Assembly (NCBI GenBank): GCA_020809705.1
Contig: CP085833.1
Location: 2,542,001 to 2,606,000, forward strand
DNA: 64,000 nt
Reading direction: 5' to 3'
Source: Calonectria ilicicola
Taxonomy: Eukaryota; Ascomycota; Sordariomycetes; Hypocreales; Nectriaceae
The position numbers were made by a program, and so were the translations under genes. The notes under the pieces were generated by a model, which saw only the letters and a program-made list of their open reading frames with translations, searched no databases and was not told the DNA's origin. Below are positions 42,433-54,529 of the stretch, one piece after another. Within the stretch, counting starts at the first letter, position 1; every line of letters starts with the position of its first letter.

Positions 42433-44903
42433 ATGGCGTCCAGAGTTGACCCCGCACAGGGGACCTCCCTCGATATCCGCGTCGAGGACTTTCTAGACGA
42501 CAAGCTACAATCAGCCACAGACCTCGAAGACCTAGAGTCTCTTTTCGCCAATGTTGAGCTCCAGCGAAACCAGCTCCAATCTCAGCTCGACGATGCCGTC
42601 AAAGAGCTCGAGGAGGCCCGCCGCAACGCATACGACCGTCAGGATATAATCGCAGCTCGCATAGAGGAATTCCACAAGCTCCAGGAGGACATTGCCAAGC
42701 GTCAGGAAGTCGCAGCCTCCACCGAAGCCCCAGATCAGGCCATTGCTCGGTACAAGGAATACATCGACAAGATCAAGAATGTTGAGCTGGCACACAACTA
42801 TCTTGTCCTACTACAAGATGTCGAAAAGAACCGATCCGAGGCTCGCTCCCATCTTCCCCATAGCCCTAAAGATGCCCTCGGACCTTATACAAAGTTGAGG
42901 CAGCTGGCGACTACCTTAAGGAGCCTGCCCGGACAAGAGGGGCTCTACCTAGTTGATTATGTTGAGAAAGCAACCGAGTCGCTCTGGGATGAAATGAAAA
43001 CCATCATGTCAACTGAGCTAGAGGGCATCTTAAAGCAGAGAAAGTGGCCGCAAGTTGACCTGGAGTCGCAAATGGATGATGAATGGGTCAACTCATTTGA
43101 AAAGTTGCTGGATCTGCAAATCCCAGACGTCTTATACAGCCCCGGCCCTGTATCCCTACTTCCTATCGATGTCATGGCCAATATCTTTGTTGTTGAGTTC
43201 CGATACCACTTTATGAGCGACAAGCAGACCAGCGCACCCCAGGCATTTGGCACGCATGCTCTTCCTTGGTTTGTCTCGCTTATTGAGAAGTGGGAGGTTT
43301 TCTTCCGCAACAACCTCGGCCATCTACTGGCTGCTAAGTTTCATGATACCCCGGTATCACAAAACATGGCTTACGTTGATCCTGTCTGCGCCTTGATCAC
43401 CTCCATGCTACCTGTCCTACAAGACAAAGCCAACGCTGTAGCCGAGGAGGCAGTAAAAAGCCCGCCCTTCTTGAGTGGCTTCTTGTCGCAACTCATTACC
43501 TTTGACGAAAATGTGCGGCTGACATTCCGCTATGATGGTGGGGATACTGAGAACGGCTGGTCAGGCTTGAGCACTCCAATTCTTGACAAGCATTTTGATA
43601 TCTGGTTCGAGGCAGAGAAGGACTTTGCTCTGGAAAGGTTCCAGACCATCATGGCCTCACAGGATAGCCGCAACATCGATTACGACCATGCCGGAAAGGG
43701 AAAGATGAAGCCTACCTATGCCGCTGTCCAGGTCACGCATTTGCTCAGGTCGGTGACAGGCCAATACGCTCGAGTACGCAACTTCAAGCAAAAGATTCGC
43801 TTCCTGATTGGAATCCAGCTAGAGATCCTCGACGGTTTCCACGATCGTCTCAGGGGCTCTCTCGAGGCATACCAGTCCATCACATCAACTCTGGGTAGGA
43901 CCCTGCATGGTGTGACTAAAGAAGAACTTGCAGCTCTCGAGGGCACCGGTGCCCTTGAAACGCTTTGCAAAGTCATAGGCAGCGCCGACCACATCGTCAA
44001 TGCTCTAAAGGAATGGAGCAATGAAGAGGTAAAGTATTATTTTATCACATCTCATTTAGCCCCGTCAACTAATACCGTGCCTAGTTCTTTGTTGCGTTAT
44101 GGGACGAGTTGCAGACTCGCGCCTCCCACCGGCGAAGCCACAACATCGCCAACAACCTTAGCTATGACGATGTTAAAGATCGCACATCGTCAGCCGTAGG
44201 AAATGAGAGTGACGATGGTGCCCTGTTCGATGAGACAGTGGCCGCGTACACGCAGCGTCGCAAGGCTGGCCTAGACCTCCTTGTTGGCGCTCTGGTGGAA
44301 GCTCAGAACAAGGCTTTCCGCCCTTACTCTCACAAGGTCCAATGGACCACTGTCGGCGACATTGAGGTTATTGGTATGTTTCCATTCCCTTCCGACCCCG
44401 AACTAGCTCTCCTGACATTTATCCCAGACAACGATTCCGTTACCCCTGAACTCGACGAACCTGTGCGTGTGCTCAGGCAAAACTTCGAATTCCTCATCAA
44501 GGCCCTATCCACTGCCGCCTTCCGCCGCGTATGGCGCGATGCTCTCTCGAAGCTCCAGGATTTGCTCTGGCACGATGTTCTCCTCCGCCAGACATTTACC
44601 ACCTATGGTGCTACACAATTCCTCCGAGACGTCGCCGTTCTCCGCGCCCTTATTGATCGTTATATTCCCGGCGGCTCGTCTGCCCTCGACAGTTTGCACG
44701 AGGGCTGCCGCCTACTGTGCTTGCCCGTGGAGGCTGCCGACGAAAACACACTGACTCTCAAGTCGGCGAGCGATCGTGTCTTCACCGACAACGACGAGGC
44801 GCGCAAGGTGTTGGAAGAAATGGGCCTTGAGGCTATTTCCCCGCCAAACGCACGAAACATTTTGCAGAGACGAGTGGAAAACAGCGAAAATGTCGGATGG
44901 TAA
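42433..44903 (+). CDS. TIP20: TIP20/RINT1-family subunit of the Dsl1 tethering complex
   Basis: Two exons (42433-44028 and 44085-44903), joined in phase 0 across a 56-nt GTAAAG...TAG intron, give 804 residues. The N-terminus (about 15-130) is coiled coil (LESLFANVELQRNQLQSQLD). The RINT-1/TIP-1 helical-bundle domain follows, with HALPWFVSLIEKWEVFFRNN, FDIWFEAEKDFALERFQTIM and the spliced WSNEEFFVALWDELQTR. Tip20, with Dsl1 and Sec39, docks COPI vesicles at the ER through SNAREs Ufe1/Use1/Sec20. The length and single conserved domain fit. The start is ATG 42433 (MASRVDPAQ); the GTG upstream in the same frame is not used. It is convergent with the carrier gene, 248 bp apart. Confidence 0.9.
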
Positions 44904-45151
44904 AAGTTGGGGGAGTTCCCGGGTATTATGTAGAAAAGGCATCCCCTGTGCCGCTTTAAAAATATCTACCACCAAATCTACCATCGCAACTCTATCCAAT
45001 GTTGAAACCCTCCGCATCCCTCAGCAGAGTCCATAACCAGTTGATCTAATGCTTATATCCCAGAAAGTTGCTATACTGAACCGCAACAATGAAATTCTTC
45101 CTTTTTTTCATCTTTAATGACCGAAACACCACCAGGCAATAACAACGACGT

Positions 45152-46302
45152 CTAATCAAGAGCTCTCCTAGTCATCTCGACAACAGCGAAGGTACCGGCA
45201 CTAACGGGCATAGCTCGAAGTAGGGTAGGGCCAATACCCTTCCAGAAGCCTGCGGCACCCTCGGCGCGCCAGACAGTAGCGAAACAGCTGCGCATCGAGG
45301 GGTATCGCTGGGTGGGGCCGTAGCCGTCCGTCTGCATTTTGCTCTTGACAACGTCGAAGGGGTAGCTGGCAATCCAGAGGGCTTCACCAGCAAGACCACC
45401 GTAGAGGGCAATCTTGTAGCTAGGAATGTCCTTGCGGTCAATGCGGTTGCGGGCAGCATCCTTGTTCATGAGGTACTCAAAAGCGGTAAACCAGGCACCG
45501 TAGGCGAAGGCCTCACGCCAGATAGTAACCACCTGGCCACGGTAAATGCCCTTGAGGACACCATCGTGTGCGCCAACTTTGCGGATACAGTCAAGGGGGC
45601 CGTCGTAGAGGCGGGCAGCGCCGTGAGGCTGGCTCTGTAAACGAATACGGATGTGCTCGATAGGACCGGAGAGAACTGAGTTGGTAACACCAGCAAAGGC
45701 ACCAGCGCCAGCGTACTGAGCGTAGGTCAGCTCAGCAGCCCGACCGGACGAGCTGTTTCGTTCTTCGAGCCATCGGCGGGCTTGGTGAAAGGCACCGAAT
45801 TGGACGGAAACACAGGCACCAATACCAATGAGAGGGGTCAGAGTTCCCTTGTAGAAAGCGAGGGCACCTTCATTGCGGTAGATGGAGCTTGCCGCGTTCA
45901 AGGCGGACGAGTACTGGGTTGAGGTCTGGAGTCGGACCTTTACGATATCGAAGGGCTGACCTATATGATGGCGATTGTTAGTTGTGTGTTCTTGGGAAAG
46001 ATCTCATCTTTGCAATTGGCCCTTGCTTTATTTCCGTCATGGCTCGTGGTGTTGCCCCAGTGGTTCATCTCATCTTATCTCAGATCTCTCCGTCCGCTTA
46101 GGCCAGCCCCTGTCTACCCCAAGGCGCTCTTCCCACCAGGCGATCCGCTCTTCACAAACACAAAACAAAGTAAAATTCAATCGGGTCGCAACATACCAAT
46201 CAATACCTGTGCAATTCCTCCCACGGCACCCGCGAACAAGTCCTTGGCAGTCTCGAGGCCGCTGTTCTGCTGCGCCTCCACCTCGATGGCCGGAGCGTCC
46301 AT
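45152..46302 (-). CDS. mitochondrial carrier, YMC1-like
   Basis: Two exons (46302-46197, 45960-45152) with a 236-nt intron, long for this window, encode 304 residues. Three carrier repeats are visible, each with a PX[DE]XX[KR]-type motif: QPFDIVKVRLQT (rebuilt by splicing), GPIEHIRIRLQS and YPFDVVKSKMQT. Six membrane helices follow the canonical plan. The N-terminus MDAPAIEVEAQQNSG precedes helix 1 (TAKDLFAGAVGGIAQVLIG). The sequence resembles Ymc1/Ymc2 and related amino-acid/acylcarnitine carriers of the inner membrane. Substrate assignment is inference, and a Crc1-type acylcarnitine carrier is the main alternative. Confidence 0.88.
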
Positions 46303-47078
46303 ATCGCTTAATACCCCACGAACGTGGCGTGGTCGCAGTTGAATAATCCTTGTCTGAAGCTCAATTTACAGCCTGTCGCGAAGGCGCGGGGTGACAGGAA
46401 GATTTCGAGTCGAAGAGAGAATCCAAGCTTGTGCGATAGAAGCAAAAGGGAGAAAAAAAGTCTAGAGGCTGGTCAGAGGAAGGCGCCTCCAGATATCAAA
46501 TCTGGGGTTGCGGAGGGCGCCTAGCAAATGACGTGCTAAGATTACAAAGCCGTTACCGGCGAAACGTGGTATCGGGGCCGGGTATGCAGGTAGCCCAGTC
46601 GAACTACCCTACTACAAAGATAAATCCAGACCAGCGGCGTAGCTTTATCTTCACGTGGCCTTCGCAATGCTACCACGGAGCGCCAGTTGCCAAGCCATAC
46701 ATGCGTCTAGCGAATTCTCTTACACACTCTCAACTTTGCGGACCGCGCTTCCCTGGGTGGTGCCACCAGGCGGTCGGCCTGTCGGGGCTTGCATTAGGCA
46801 GGTTTTGCCGAAATCGGGCTGATAACGGAAGTCGGGCCTTATCTTGTTACTAAACTTCGGCTAGTTTCACCGATGTGCAGAATAGCCGCGTTCCTGGGAG
46901 CGGGCTAACGCTCCGAATCACATAAAGGACCCCGCCATCTTATTGTCTTGAAGGTTTGGCTGTCACAACTGTGCATTTTGCAGTTCAGGAATCCTTGGTT
47001 CGAAGTAGGCCTGTAATTTGTGGTATTCATCTACTCTTCTAGCGTGTAGAACAATGCATGTCTCTATTCATTTCGCTT
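46303..47078. other. intergenic, carrier promoter and COG3 3' end
   Basis: 776 bases with no gene seen. It is upstream of the carrier and downstream of COG3, both on the minus strand. Confidence 0.55.
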
Positions 47079-49612
47079 TTAATATCGTCGTACTCCAGAC
47101 TTGCTGTCTTTTGTCTCACTCTGTGCTTGAGCGTGCTGCTCGATTGCCTCTTTCAACTTGCCCACCACCTCAGGCTGGTTACTAAATGCCGTTTGAAGAA
47201 TCGTTTCTAACTCGGTCTCCACTTTGGCAATTGGCTTGACTCCCGTCTTTCGGTTCCGCGAATCCGTCATGAGAGAGCCCCAGCGTTGTGTAAAGGCATA
47301 GATAGAGTGCCGGAGCAATTCATCCAATTGCTCGTTCATGTCCTCCACTGTCAAAGTTTTTGCTGTGACCGAGGGAGTTGCTCGCGACCACAACGAACCG
47401 CCAATGATGTTAGAAATGAACCCAACCCAGTTTTGCGGGCTGAGAGTGTCCCAGATTATACTGAAATGTTGCATGGAAGCAGCTTGGTTCCTAATGTCTC
47501 CAATTTCCAGAGACACCAACTCGTTCTTGATGATCAAGAGGTTTTTCACCATGAAGAGATCCGCGTCAGTGCCCGCCTTGAGAGATTTAATTCTCGCTTC
47601 CGCTCGCTGCAAAACCTGAATCGTTTCTCTCACAATCTTAAACACGATAGCGTTATTCTTCGCCTAATAATATGTTAGCAAGTTTCCCCAGGCGAATTGA
47701 CCTTGACTTACTGCTCTCTCTTTGGGCATGCAATGTTCATACATTGACAGCAGCTTAATCGCTTGCTTGACCAATGGGTGGGCATTAGACGAAGCCACTC
47801 CTCCCACTACTGGTCCAATCTTTAATGAGCTGTCTTGGACGGCAGCCTTTGTTATAGTTTTCGTGACCTCGGCCTCAAAAGCAGAATCTATCAACGGCCA
47901 TAGGTGGTGAACAACCAACTGCGAACTATATTGCTTGCATTTGGTAAAGTATGGTGATTCCTCTTCTTCCAGCTCTGACGCAAGATATTCATTTGTTAGC
48001 CCGCCAACCACATTGCAAGAAATTTGCAATGACGCTGCCTGTAAAGCAGGTTGGATGGTGGCGATTACTATGGCCAAGTTACCTGGGTGGGCGATGGTGG
48101 TATTGACACTTTTAATGGATTGGAAGACCGAGTCCTGAGACATGTTCCAAACAGGTTCCACATCAAACAATCTCAAGAAAATACTCTCTTCGTTGTAGAT
48201 GCGCTCAAAACTCTGTTTGATGAAGCTTCGCGATGCAGTTTCAGCTGAATGATTCTTGACCTCCTTTTGGAACTCTGCAATATCAGCTTGTGTCATCAAC
48301 TTCAGATCCCGATCTCGAGTTGTGAGGTGAGTGTAGAAAATGTTCTTCGCAGTGTTCGCGTAGATGTCAAAGTTCGTGCAAGACTCTACCGGTTTTCCAT
48401 AGTAATCATATGCTCGGCGCACTACTCTCCGAATATTGGGGATTAGACCAAAAGAATCTAGCATTAGTTCTTGGAAACGGCCGTAAGCCAGGGCATGGCG
48501 TGCCGACTCGGATTTTGTGGCGGAAATTTGGCGAGAGATATCAGCAGAAACCTTTTCTAAGCGTGTCTTGTATCCATGCTCAAGTAGATGCAGAGCCTTT
48601 GTAAGCAATGCATTGTATCTGGCAAGGTAGGTGTCACGATCACGGTAGTTCTCCTGCGAGGTTATGTTAGTTAATGCGCTGTTGAAATTTCCTCGTGCGC
48701 CGCCTTACATGTTTTTCCATGAAGACAATACAGGCATCGATATTCTCGATCATCTCTCCAAACGATTCATCATCGACTAGGCGACTGGCGCCAGGCGCGT
48801 TCAAGCGTCTCGTTGCAGTATCCAAGTACGTGTAGTAGTGTAAATCCGTTCCAACTTCGTACGCTAGAGTTTCCAATCGCCTCTGTTCCTTCAGAAGGTC
48901 CTCGCATTGAGACTGGAAACTCGATGTTTGGGCCTCGACAGACTGGAACGAATTGGAGAGGGAGGTGAGTAGCTTCAGTGTCGCGTTGGCGTCGTCAATC
49001 AGACCATCCAAGTGACGCTCAGTGAGTGTAAGCTGATCTCGATACAAGCTGGGCAGAAGTTAGCTTCAACTAAACGGGACGTGGCAATTTCATCTGCGAC
49101 CGCGTGCGTACAGGTATTTCTCTTGGCTTGCGTCCAGCAATTGCTCATCGTATGATGCAAGATCTTTTGGTTCTTCATTATCAAGCTCAACGGTTGAGCT
49201 AGTGAGATCTAACGCACCCCAAGCCCTGCTCCATTTGTCTATTTTCTTGCGCTGGGGCTTCTCGCTCTTCGGGGGCTGTTCTCGAACAATGCGATAGAAA
49301 TCGGAGTAGGAGTTCGCTCGGCGTATAACGGTTGGCTCAGGGGGGGTATTGACATCTTCAATTTCTTCGTAGACATTCTGCATCGGCACCACTACGTCGG
49401 GGACTGCTCCTGCGCCCTAAAAGACCAAAGAAAAAACAAAAAGGTCAGCGTCACTTGTGTATACATGGAGGGGCGTCCAATAGTGGGATGGGACAAACGT
49501 TGGGCTGTTGGAGCAGCGACTCCCTTCGACGGTGGCCATGGCCTTGGCTACTGGCCTGGCCTTTTCTCCCCGTAATCTCGGGTACAAAGCTGTACCAAGA
49601 GTCCTCATACAT
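47079..49612 (-). CDS. COG3: COG3/Sec34, conserved oligomeric Golgi complex subunit
   Basis: Five exons (49612-49499, 49416-49112, 49048-48709, 48653-47712, 47663-47079) encode 761 residues. The start MYEDSWYSFVPEITG leads through a GTTTGT donor to GAGAVPDVVVPMQNVY. The Sec34 domain contains QCEDLLKEQRRLETLAYEVG, then DLHYYTYLDTATRRLNAPG and FGEMIENIDACIVFMEKH, followed across a splice by ENYRDRDTYLARYNALLTKA. The large C-terminal helical part includes IPNIRRVVRRAYDYYGKPVE. COG3 belongs to lobe A of COG, which tethers intra-Golgi retrograde vesicles. All internal joins keep phase; exon 1 is the least certain because of its weaker donor. It is divergent from FMP25. Confidence 0.92.
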
Positions 49613-50045
49613 TTTCCTGGGGGAGCTCGAAGCTCGAAAGCTCGAGGTGGGCTCTAGATTCGCCGGGGGTTCTAGAAGCCACGCAGCAAACGTTGAAGCT
49701 CACCGGAGACGAATGCTCCGCGGCGCCGATGGCGGGACAGGGGGCAGGAAGGTACGGGCAGTGGGGATGTCTGTGCTTCACCCCAGCCGGCGCGCGGTGC
49801 GACTTGTCCCCATCGGAGAAATGTGGCACACCACAGCTCATGTGTGGCTGAAAGCTGTCCTGGCCTGTGGCAATTCACAGAATTTTGCTGACCGAGCTCT
49901 TATCTGCACAGAGGCTTCATCAGAACCTGGTTCATACAGCCTCACCAGCTTGTCAATTCCCATTTACAGAAACATAATCCACAAGGATCTTCTTTTTGAA
50001 TAGCCCGGGCTATTCGGAATATTTTTTTAGATCCGATCAATAGCC
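49613..50045. promoter_or_regulatory. divergent promoter, COG3 / FMP25
   Basis: 433 bases between start codons. An 18-bp perfect palindrome, GAATAGCCCGGGCTATTC, occupies 49998-50015, 30 bp before the FMP25 ATG, and is either in its leader or at its core promoter. Confidence 0.6.
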
Positions 50046-51851
50046 ATGAACGCATCTCACCTAGCGCTCAGGCGAGCTGCCCTAACGGCTCAACTTCGTC
50101 GAACTGGTTTTGCCACACAGCGCCAATGGGTTCGGCATTCTAGCACAGCTGCCAGTCACAGTGGAGGCAAATTCATTGGATTTGCTGCAGTCTTCGGTGG
50201 TGCTGCAGCTGGCTCCTACTTTTATCCTAAAATCGCTGAGCAATTTTCATCAGAGGAATCTGAGGCTGCGCCTGCGAAGAAGAAGAAGGCAATCCGAAAG
50301 GCTGAGCTCGAGTTTGAACAGCCCATTGAGAAGGCCTCCTCTACAGAAGAAGCCCGTGACCTTCTCAGTTCACAACATGTTCAGGTCAAAAACAGCTGGG
50401 AGCACCCGGGAATCTACGCCTGGGGCTCTAACATTGGCAAGGTCATTGACCCGAACTCTAACGAGAAATATGTCAAACAGCCTCGCCGCATTGCTGATTT
50501 CGATGGGAAGATCCTTCGTGACCTGAAGCTCACGCCAAATTTTGGTGCCGCAGTACTTGAGAATGGCGACTTGGTCCAATGGGGCCTCGGCTTCTCAAAG
50601 AACAATCCATCGCCTCTCTCTACCCTCACTGGCAAGGATATTATTAAGATCGATGTTTCGATGGATCGGATTATTGCTCTGTCGCGAAAAGGTAATGTCT
50701 ACTCCATTCCGTGTTCCCGAGACGATCTAGATGGAGGCCTCAAGGAAGAGCAGTCGAAGAGCTCTTGGTCCTTATGGGGTACTAGCGGCAAGGAGACAAT
50801 TCACTTTCGCAACCTAACTCCTTCTAATCTCTCCCGAAGCGAAGCCATTACCGACATCAGTGTTGGCCAGGAGCACTGTTTAATGCTTACTTCAAAGGGA
50901 CGAGTATTTTCCGCAGCCGCTAGTGCTCTGGAGTTTCCATCCAGAGGTCAAATGGGCATCCCTGGGTTGAGCTGGGCGAACCGACCATCAGGTCCATATG
51001 ATCAACCACATGAGATTGTCGGTTTGAAGGGCTTTGAAGTTGACCAAATTGCCACTGGTGATTTTCACTCAGCTGTGCTAGACAAGACTGGAAAGATTTT
51101 TACATTTGGTGACAACGCATTTGGACAGCTTGGATTTGATACGGAATTTGGTCTTCAATTTGCAGACTCTCCATCATTTATGGCGACCAATAAGCTCTAC
51201 GGAAGTGGGAAATTGGTCCCTACAGTAACATCGATTGCAGCTGGCGGAAACAATACGTACTTCACTGTTGATGCAAAGGCACCCGCCAACAATGACGACA
51301 CCAAGTCTCTCGCCCCATCTCAAAGGCTGCCCCAGATTACATCAGATCTATGGAGCATAGGACAAGGGGTGTACGGGACTTTGGGAACTGGACGATGGTC
51401 ACATGTGTCTCCAAGGCCAACCAAAGTTAAGACGCTATCTTCCCTTTTTGAATTCAACGAAAAAAGCAACATGATGAGCCCCATCAAGCTCAAGGCTCTC
51501 TCTATTGGCGCCACACATTGCGCTGCTGTCATGGATAATTTCACCGAGACATCAGCACCGGCCAAGGGAAGCGGGAACGCGATTAACTGGGGTTCCGATG
51601 TTCTCTTGTGGGGTGGAAACGAGCACTTTCAACTGGGAACCGGCAAACGGACAAACATGAACACTCCAACATACATTGGAGCGTTGGATGAAGTAGCAGA
51701 TGCCAGCAAGGAGAGCGGTACACAATTTCACCGGCTATGTGTGACACCAAAAACAACAATTCGCCTGGATGGAGGTAAAGGCCGCAAGGTGACTTTGGAG
51801 CAGAAGATTGAGTGTGGCAAATACCTTACGGCAGTCTACTCTGCAGTTTAG
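50046..51851 (+). CDS. FMP25: FMP25-like mitochondrial RCC1-repeat protein
   Basis: A single exon encodes 601 residues. The N-terminus is an Arg-rich, acid-free presequence (ALRRAALTAQLRRTGFATQR) followed by one hydrophobic segment (about 40-62) and a Lys-rich linker, fitting an inner-membrane-anchored protein. The rest forms a beta-propeller of RCC1 repeats: IYAWGSNIGKVIDP, LVQWGLGFS, IFTFGDNAFGQLGFD, LWSIGQGVYGTLGTGRWSHV and LLWGGNEHFQLGTGKRTN. Yeast Fmp25 is needed for assembly of the cytochrome bc1 complex (family knowledge). The length and topology match. A guanine-exchange role is unlikely given the mitochondrial signal. Confidence 0.9.
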   Translation: MNASHLALRRAALTAQLRRTGFATQRQWVRHSSTAASHSGGKFIGFAAVFGGAAAGSYFYPKIAEQFSSEESEAAPAKKKKAIRKAELEFEQPIEKASSTEEARDLLSSQHVQVKNSWEHPGIYAWGSNIGKVIDPNSNEKYVKQPRRIADFDGKILRDLKLTPNFGAAVLENGDLVQWGLGFSKNNPSPLSTLTGKDIIKIDVSMDRIIALSRKGNVYSIPCSRDDLDGGLKEEQSKSSWSLWGTSGKETIHFRNLTPSNLSRSEAITDISVGQEHCLMLTSKGRVFSAAASALEFPSRGQMGIPGLSWANRPSGPYDQPHEIVGLKGFEVDQIATGDFHSAVLDKTGKIFTFGDNAFGQLGFDTEFGLQFADSPSFMATNKLYGSGKLVPTVTSIAAGGNNTYFTVDAKAPANNDDTKSLAPSQRLPQITSDLWSIGQGVYGTLGTGRWSHVSPRPTKVKTLSSLFEFNEKSNMMSPIKLKALSIGATHCAAVMDNFTETSAPAKGSGNAINWGSDVLLWGGNEHFQLGTGKRTNMNTPTYIGALDEVADASKESGTQFHRLCVTPKTTIRLDGGKGRKVTLEQKIECGKYLTAVYSAV

Positions 51852-54529
51852 TAAGGGAAGCAATGCGCGACAGGTCACTTGTGGGTTATGGGTGGATGAA
51901 TGAATGACCGTATTGGGAAGGGCCTCATCCCCTAGATTGTAAGATGTATCGCTGTGTGAGTAGCTGACAAGAAAAGAAAAACCTGAGGCGGGGACGGGTG
52001 GATGTTTGTGACAAGTGATATCCGTCGGGTTGGGGAGGCGTTTGATTGGGTTCTGTGACGATCCTACTCTATTGTATAATAACCAGTCTTAGCTCATAAT
52101 GGCACCAAAATTGACGTCAGATTTACAACCACACTCCTGATAGTAGAGTTACACGAAAGGGGGCACAATAAAACCGCCTGTGGTAGCGCATCAAACAAGC
52201 CACACGCGGGATGGCAAGCCCTTCGAGAACATTTTTGCACATGGGCAAGACTGATGAGCATCCCGAGAGACGGATGGGCCACGTGGTTCGCAGCAGCGGC
52301 GCCACCAACCAGGGCGGCAGGGGACCTGGATAGAGCGTCACGGCGGATCGACAATGCCTTAGGGGGCCACAGTGACAAGGGTGCGATGTGCCTGTGTACT
52401 TTTTTTTTTTTTTAAGCTCCGCCCTGTCCATATAGGACTTTGTGACGGAAGGTGTCGTAAAAGGGAAAAGAGATGCAAGATAAGCCGAACGAGGATGTCG
52501 GCGATTGGAGCATCTAAACGAGGAAACAACTAGAAGAAGAGAAAAAAAAAGCTGAGAAACTCGTGAGCGAATATGAGCCCAGCTTGCGAGCGGGCACAAT
52601 CCAACACGAAACAGCCACGCAAGCCAGGGGGTGCATTGCCGTGCGTGTAAAGTGTGAGAGAAGTGTGAGCTTGAGCACGCGAGAACCAGTCAGGTGGACG
52701 ACGGTGGCAGTGGCAGTGGCAATGGCGAAACTGGAGCCGTGACCAAAGGCGACAGCGGAGAGGAGGAGGGGGAAGGGGGGTCAAGCGCACGATAGGGCAA
52801 AGGAAAAACCAATACGCGGCTTAATCACTCTTTTACGGGGATTTTTTCCACCAGAGCGATGATCGTGTGCTCGTATTTCATCCACGGAATCTGGATCGGG
52901 TCATGGTGAACTGGATGATTGACGCAACTGCCGAGGCACCGGCGGCGCAGCGCAGCGCATCCACCAGCTCTTCGCAGGCAGTTGGTTGGGTTGGTTTGTA
53001 CCGTACATGTTTGGCGCACACACGCGCATACGGGTGGCGAGGAGCGAACCGGTTTCGGATCTGGTCAAATGCTGGCACCACGGCAGCTAGCCGGCTTGGC
53101 TTGGCCTCCTACATGCGTGCGGGTTCAGGTTCAGACAGTCGGGCAGATGGACTCAGAACACAAGCCGTCCGAGACTGGCAAGGTTGCCTAAAATAGCAGT
53201 GTGTGGGCACGGCATCCTCGCAAGGGCTAAAATTAATTGTTCACAGACACGTCCGTCCCCTGCCCTGTCTGTCATCGACCCCGTTTCCTGCCCTATCCAG
53301 ACGAGCTAAAAGAGCATTACAATTTGTCCGTCCTGGGGACGAGGTGTTAAAAAAAAAAAAAAAAGTGGTAATTAGAGCAGCGCAGAGACACATTGCGCTG
53401 CAGGCATAGGCATGCGATCCCAACCGGTATAATATCTAATATGGAGTGCTCGAAATTAATATCGGCGCAATCTGAGCTCGGGCGGCATGCATATCGCATC
53501 TGTAATTGCAAAACAAGGAGGAGCGAAAACTGCCTCTTCCAGCAGCATTCCCATCACTGCCATTATCTTATTATTTTATTTGGTTATATTTTATTTCATT
53601 TTATTTTATTTTTTTTCCGTCCTCGCGGACTCAGCACGTGCCGTGGGGCGCATCTCAATCTGCACCCATCCATCCATCATCCATCCCATCCCATCCCAAC
53701 CCGCCCCTAAGATATCATCCCGCTGGGTCGGGCAGTGACGTGCAGCGCACCGCGCACAGCATCGACAGGCTGCCTCATATTGCTCGCTCCTGTCCCACGA
53801 CCCCGGGTCTCAGGTTCTTACCGGCGCATTCGTCCGCACTTGTCTTGTTTCGCACCCCGTCCAGTGTCTCCCCCATCGTATCCCCATCCACATCCACATC
53901 CACATCCCCATCGCGCCGTCCCCGCCGTCCCTCCTCCCTCCCCCCCCCCCCCCCGTTGCCGCCGTTGGCCTTCGCCGCTTCCGTTAACCGGATGCTTGTC
54001 CTGTGTGATCATAGGTTGGGTTCAGCTGCTCCCTCCTCCCTTTGCTCCGTGACGTGAATGCGCCACTATTATTCCGGCCATCACAACCCGACCTCGTCAT
54101 TCACACTTTTTGTCTTCTGCCTCGCCTCAGCCCGCCAATCTTATTTTTGCTTGGAATTTTTGTCCTTCTTCTCACTCTGCCATATTCGACCTTCTAAGTC
54201 GACTGCGCCATCACCGGGAAAAGCACCCGCCCACATTCAATATTACTTCTTGCTACACCTGCTTCGCCCCCCTTGCTGTCCAACTGCCCGGGCTGTCCCT
54301 ACCCCTGCTTGGCCTCCACCGACCCAACGGCGCTCACTATAACAATATTTCTCCGGCTCCATCTGCCACCATCTCGCCTTTGCCCTTGCTTTCGCCTTTT
54401 CGACTCCCGTGTCTTCGACTACCTCCACCGCGCCCTCGAGCTATCCATCCTTTTTTCTCGTTGGCGACGGTTAGGTCTTTTTCTACGCACTCCCGGTCGC
54501 CCCCCTCGCCCTCGTCATAATCCGCAAGT
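51852..54529. other. 2.7-kb intergenic region upstream of the tyrosine phosphatase
   Basis: No supported gene. It has a poly(T) tract (about 52400-52414), a poly(A) run (about 53349-53364), CATC-type repeats (about 53666-53700), CCACAT hexamers (about 53884-53909) and a long C run (about 53941-53954). The last 600 bases are C/T-rich and are probably the phosphatase 5' leader. Confidence 0.5.
53884..53909. repeat. CCACAT hexamer repeat and adjacent C run
   Basis: About four hexamers (CCACAT variants) are followed by a run of about 14 C near 53941. Both lie in the non-coding leader region. Confidence 0.7.
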
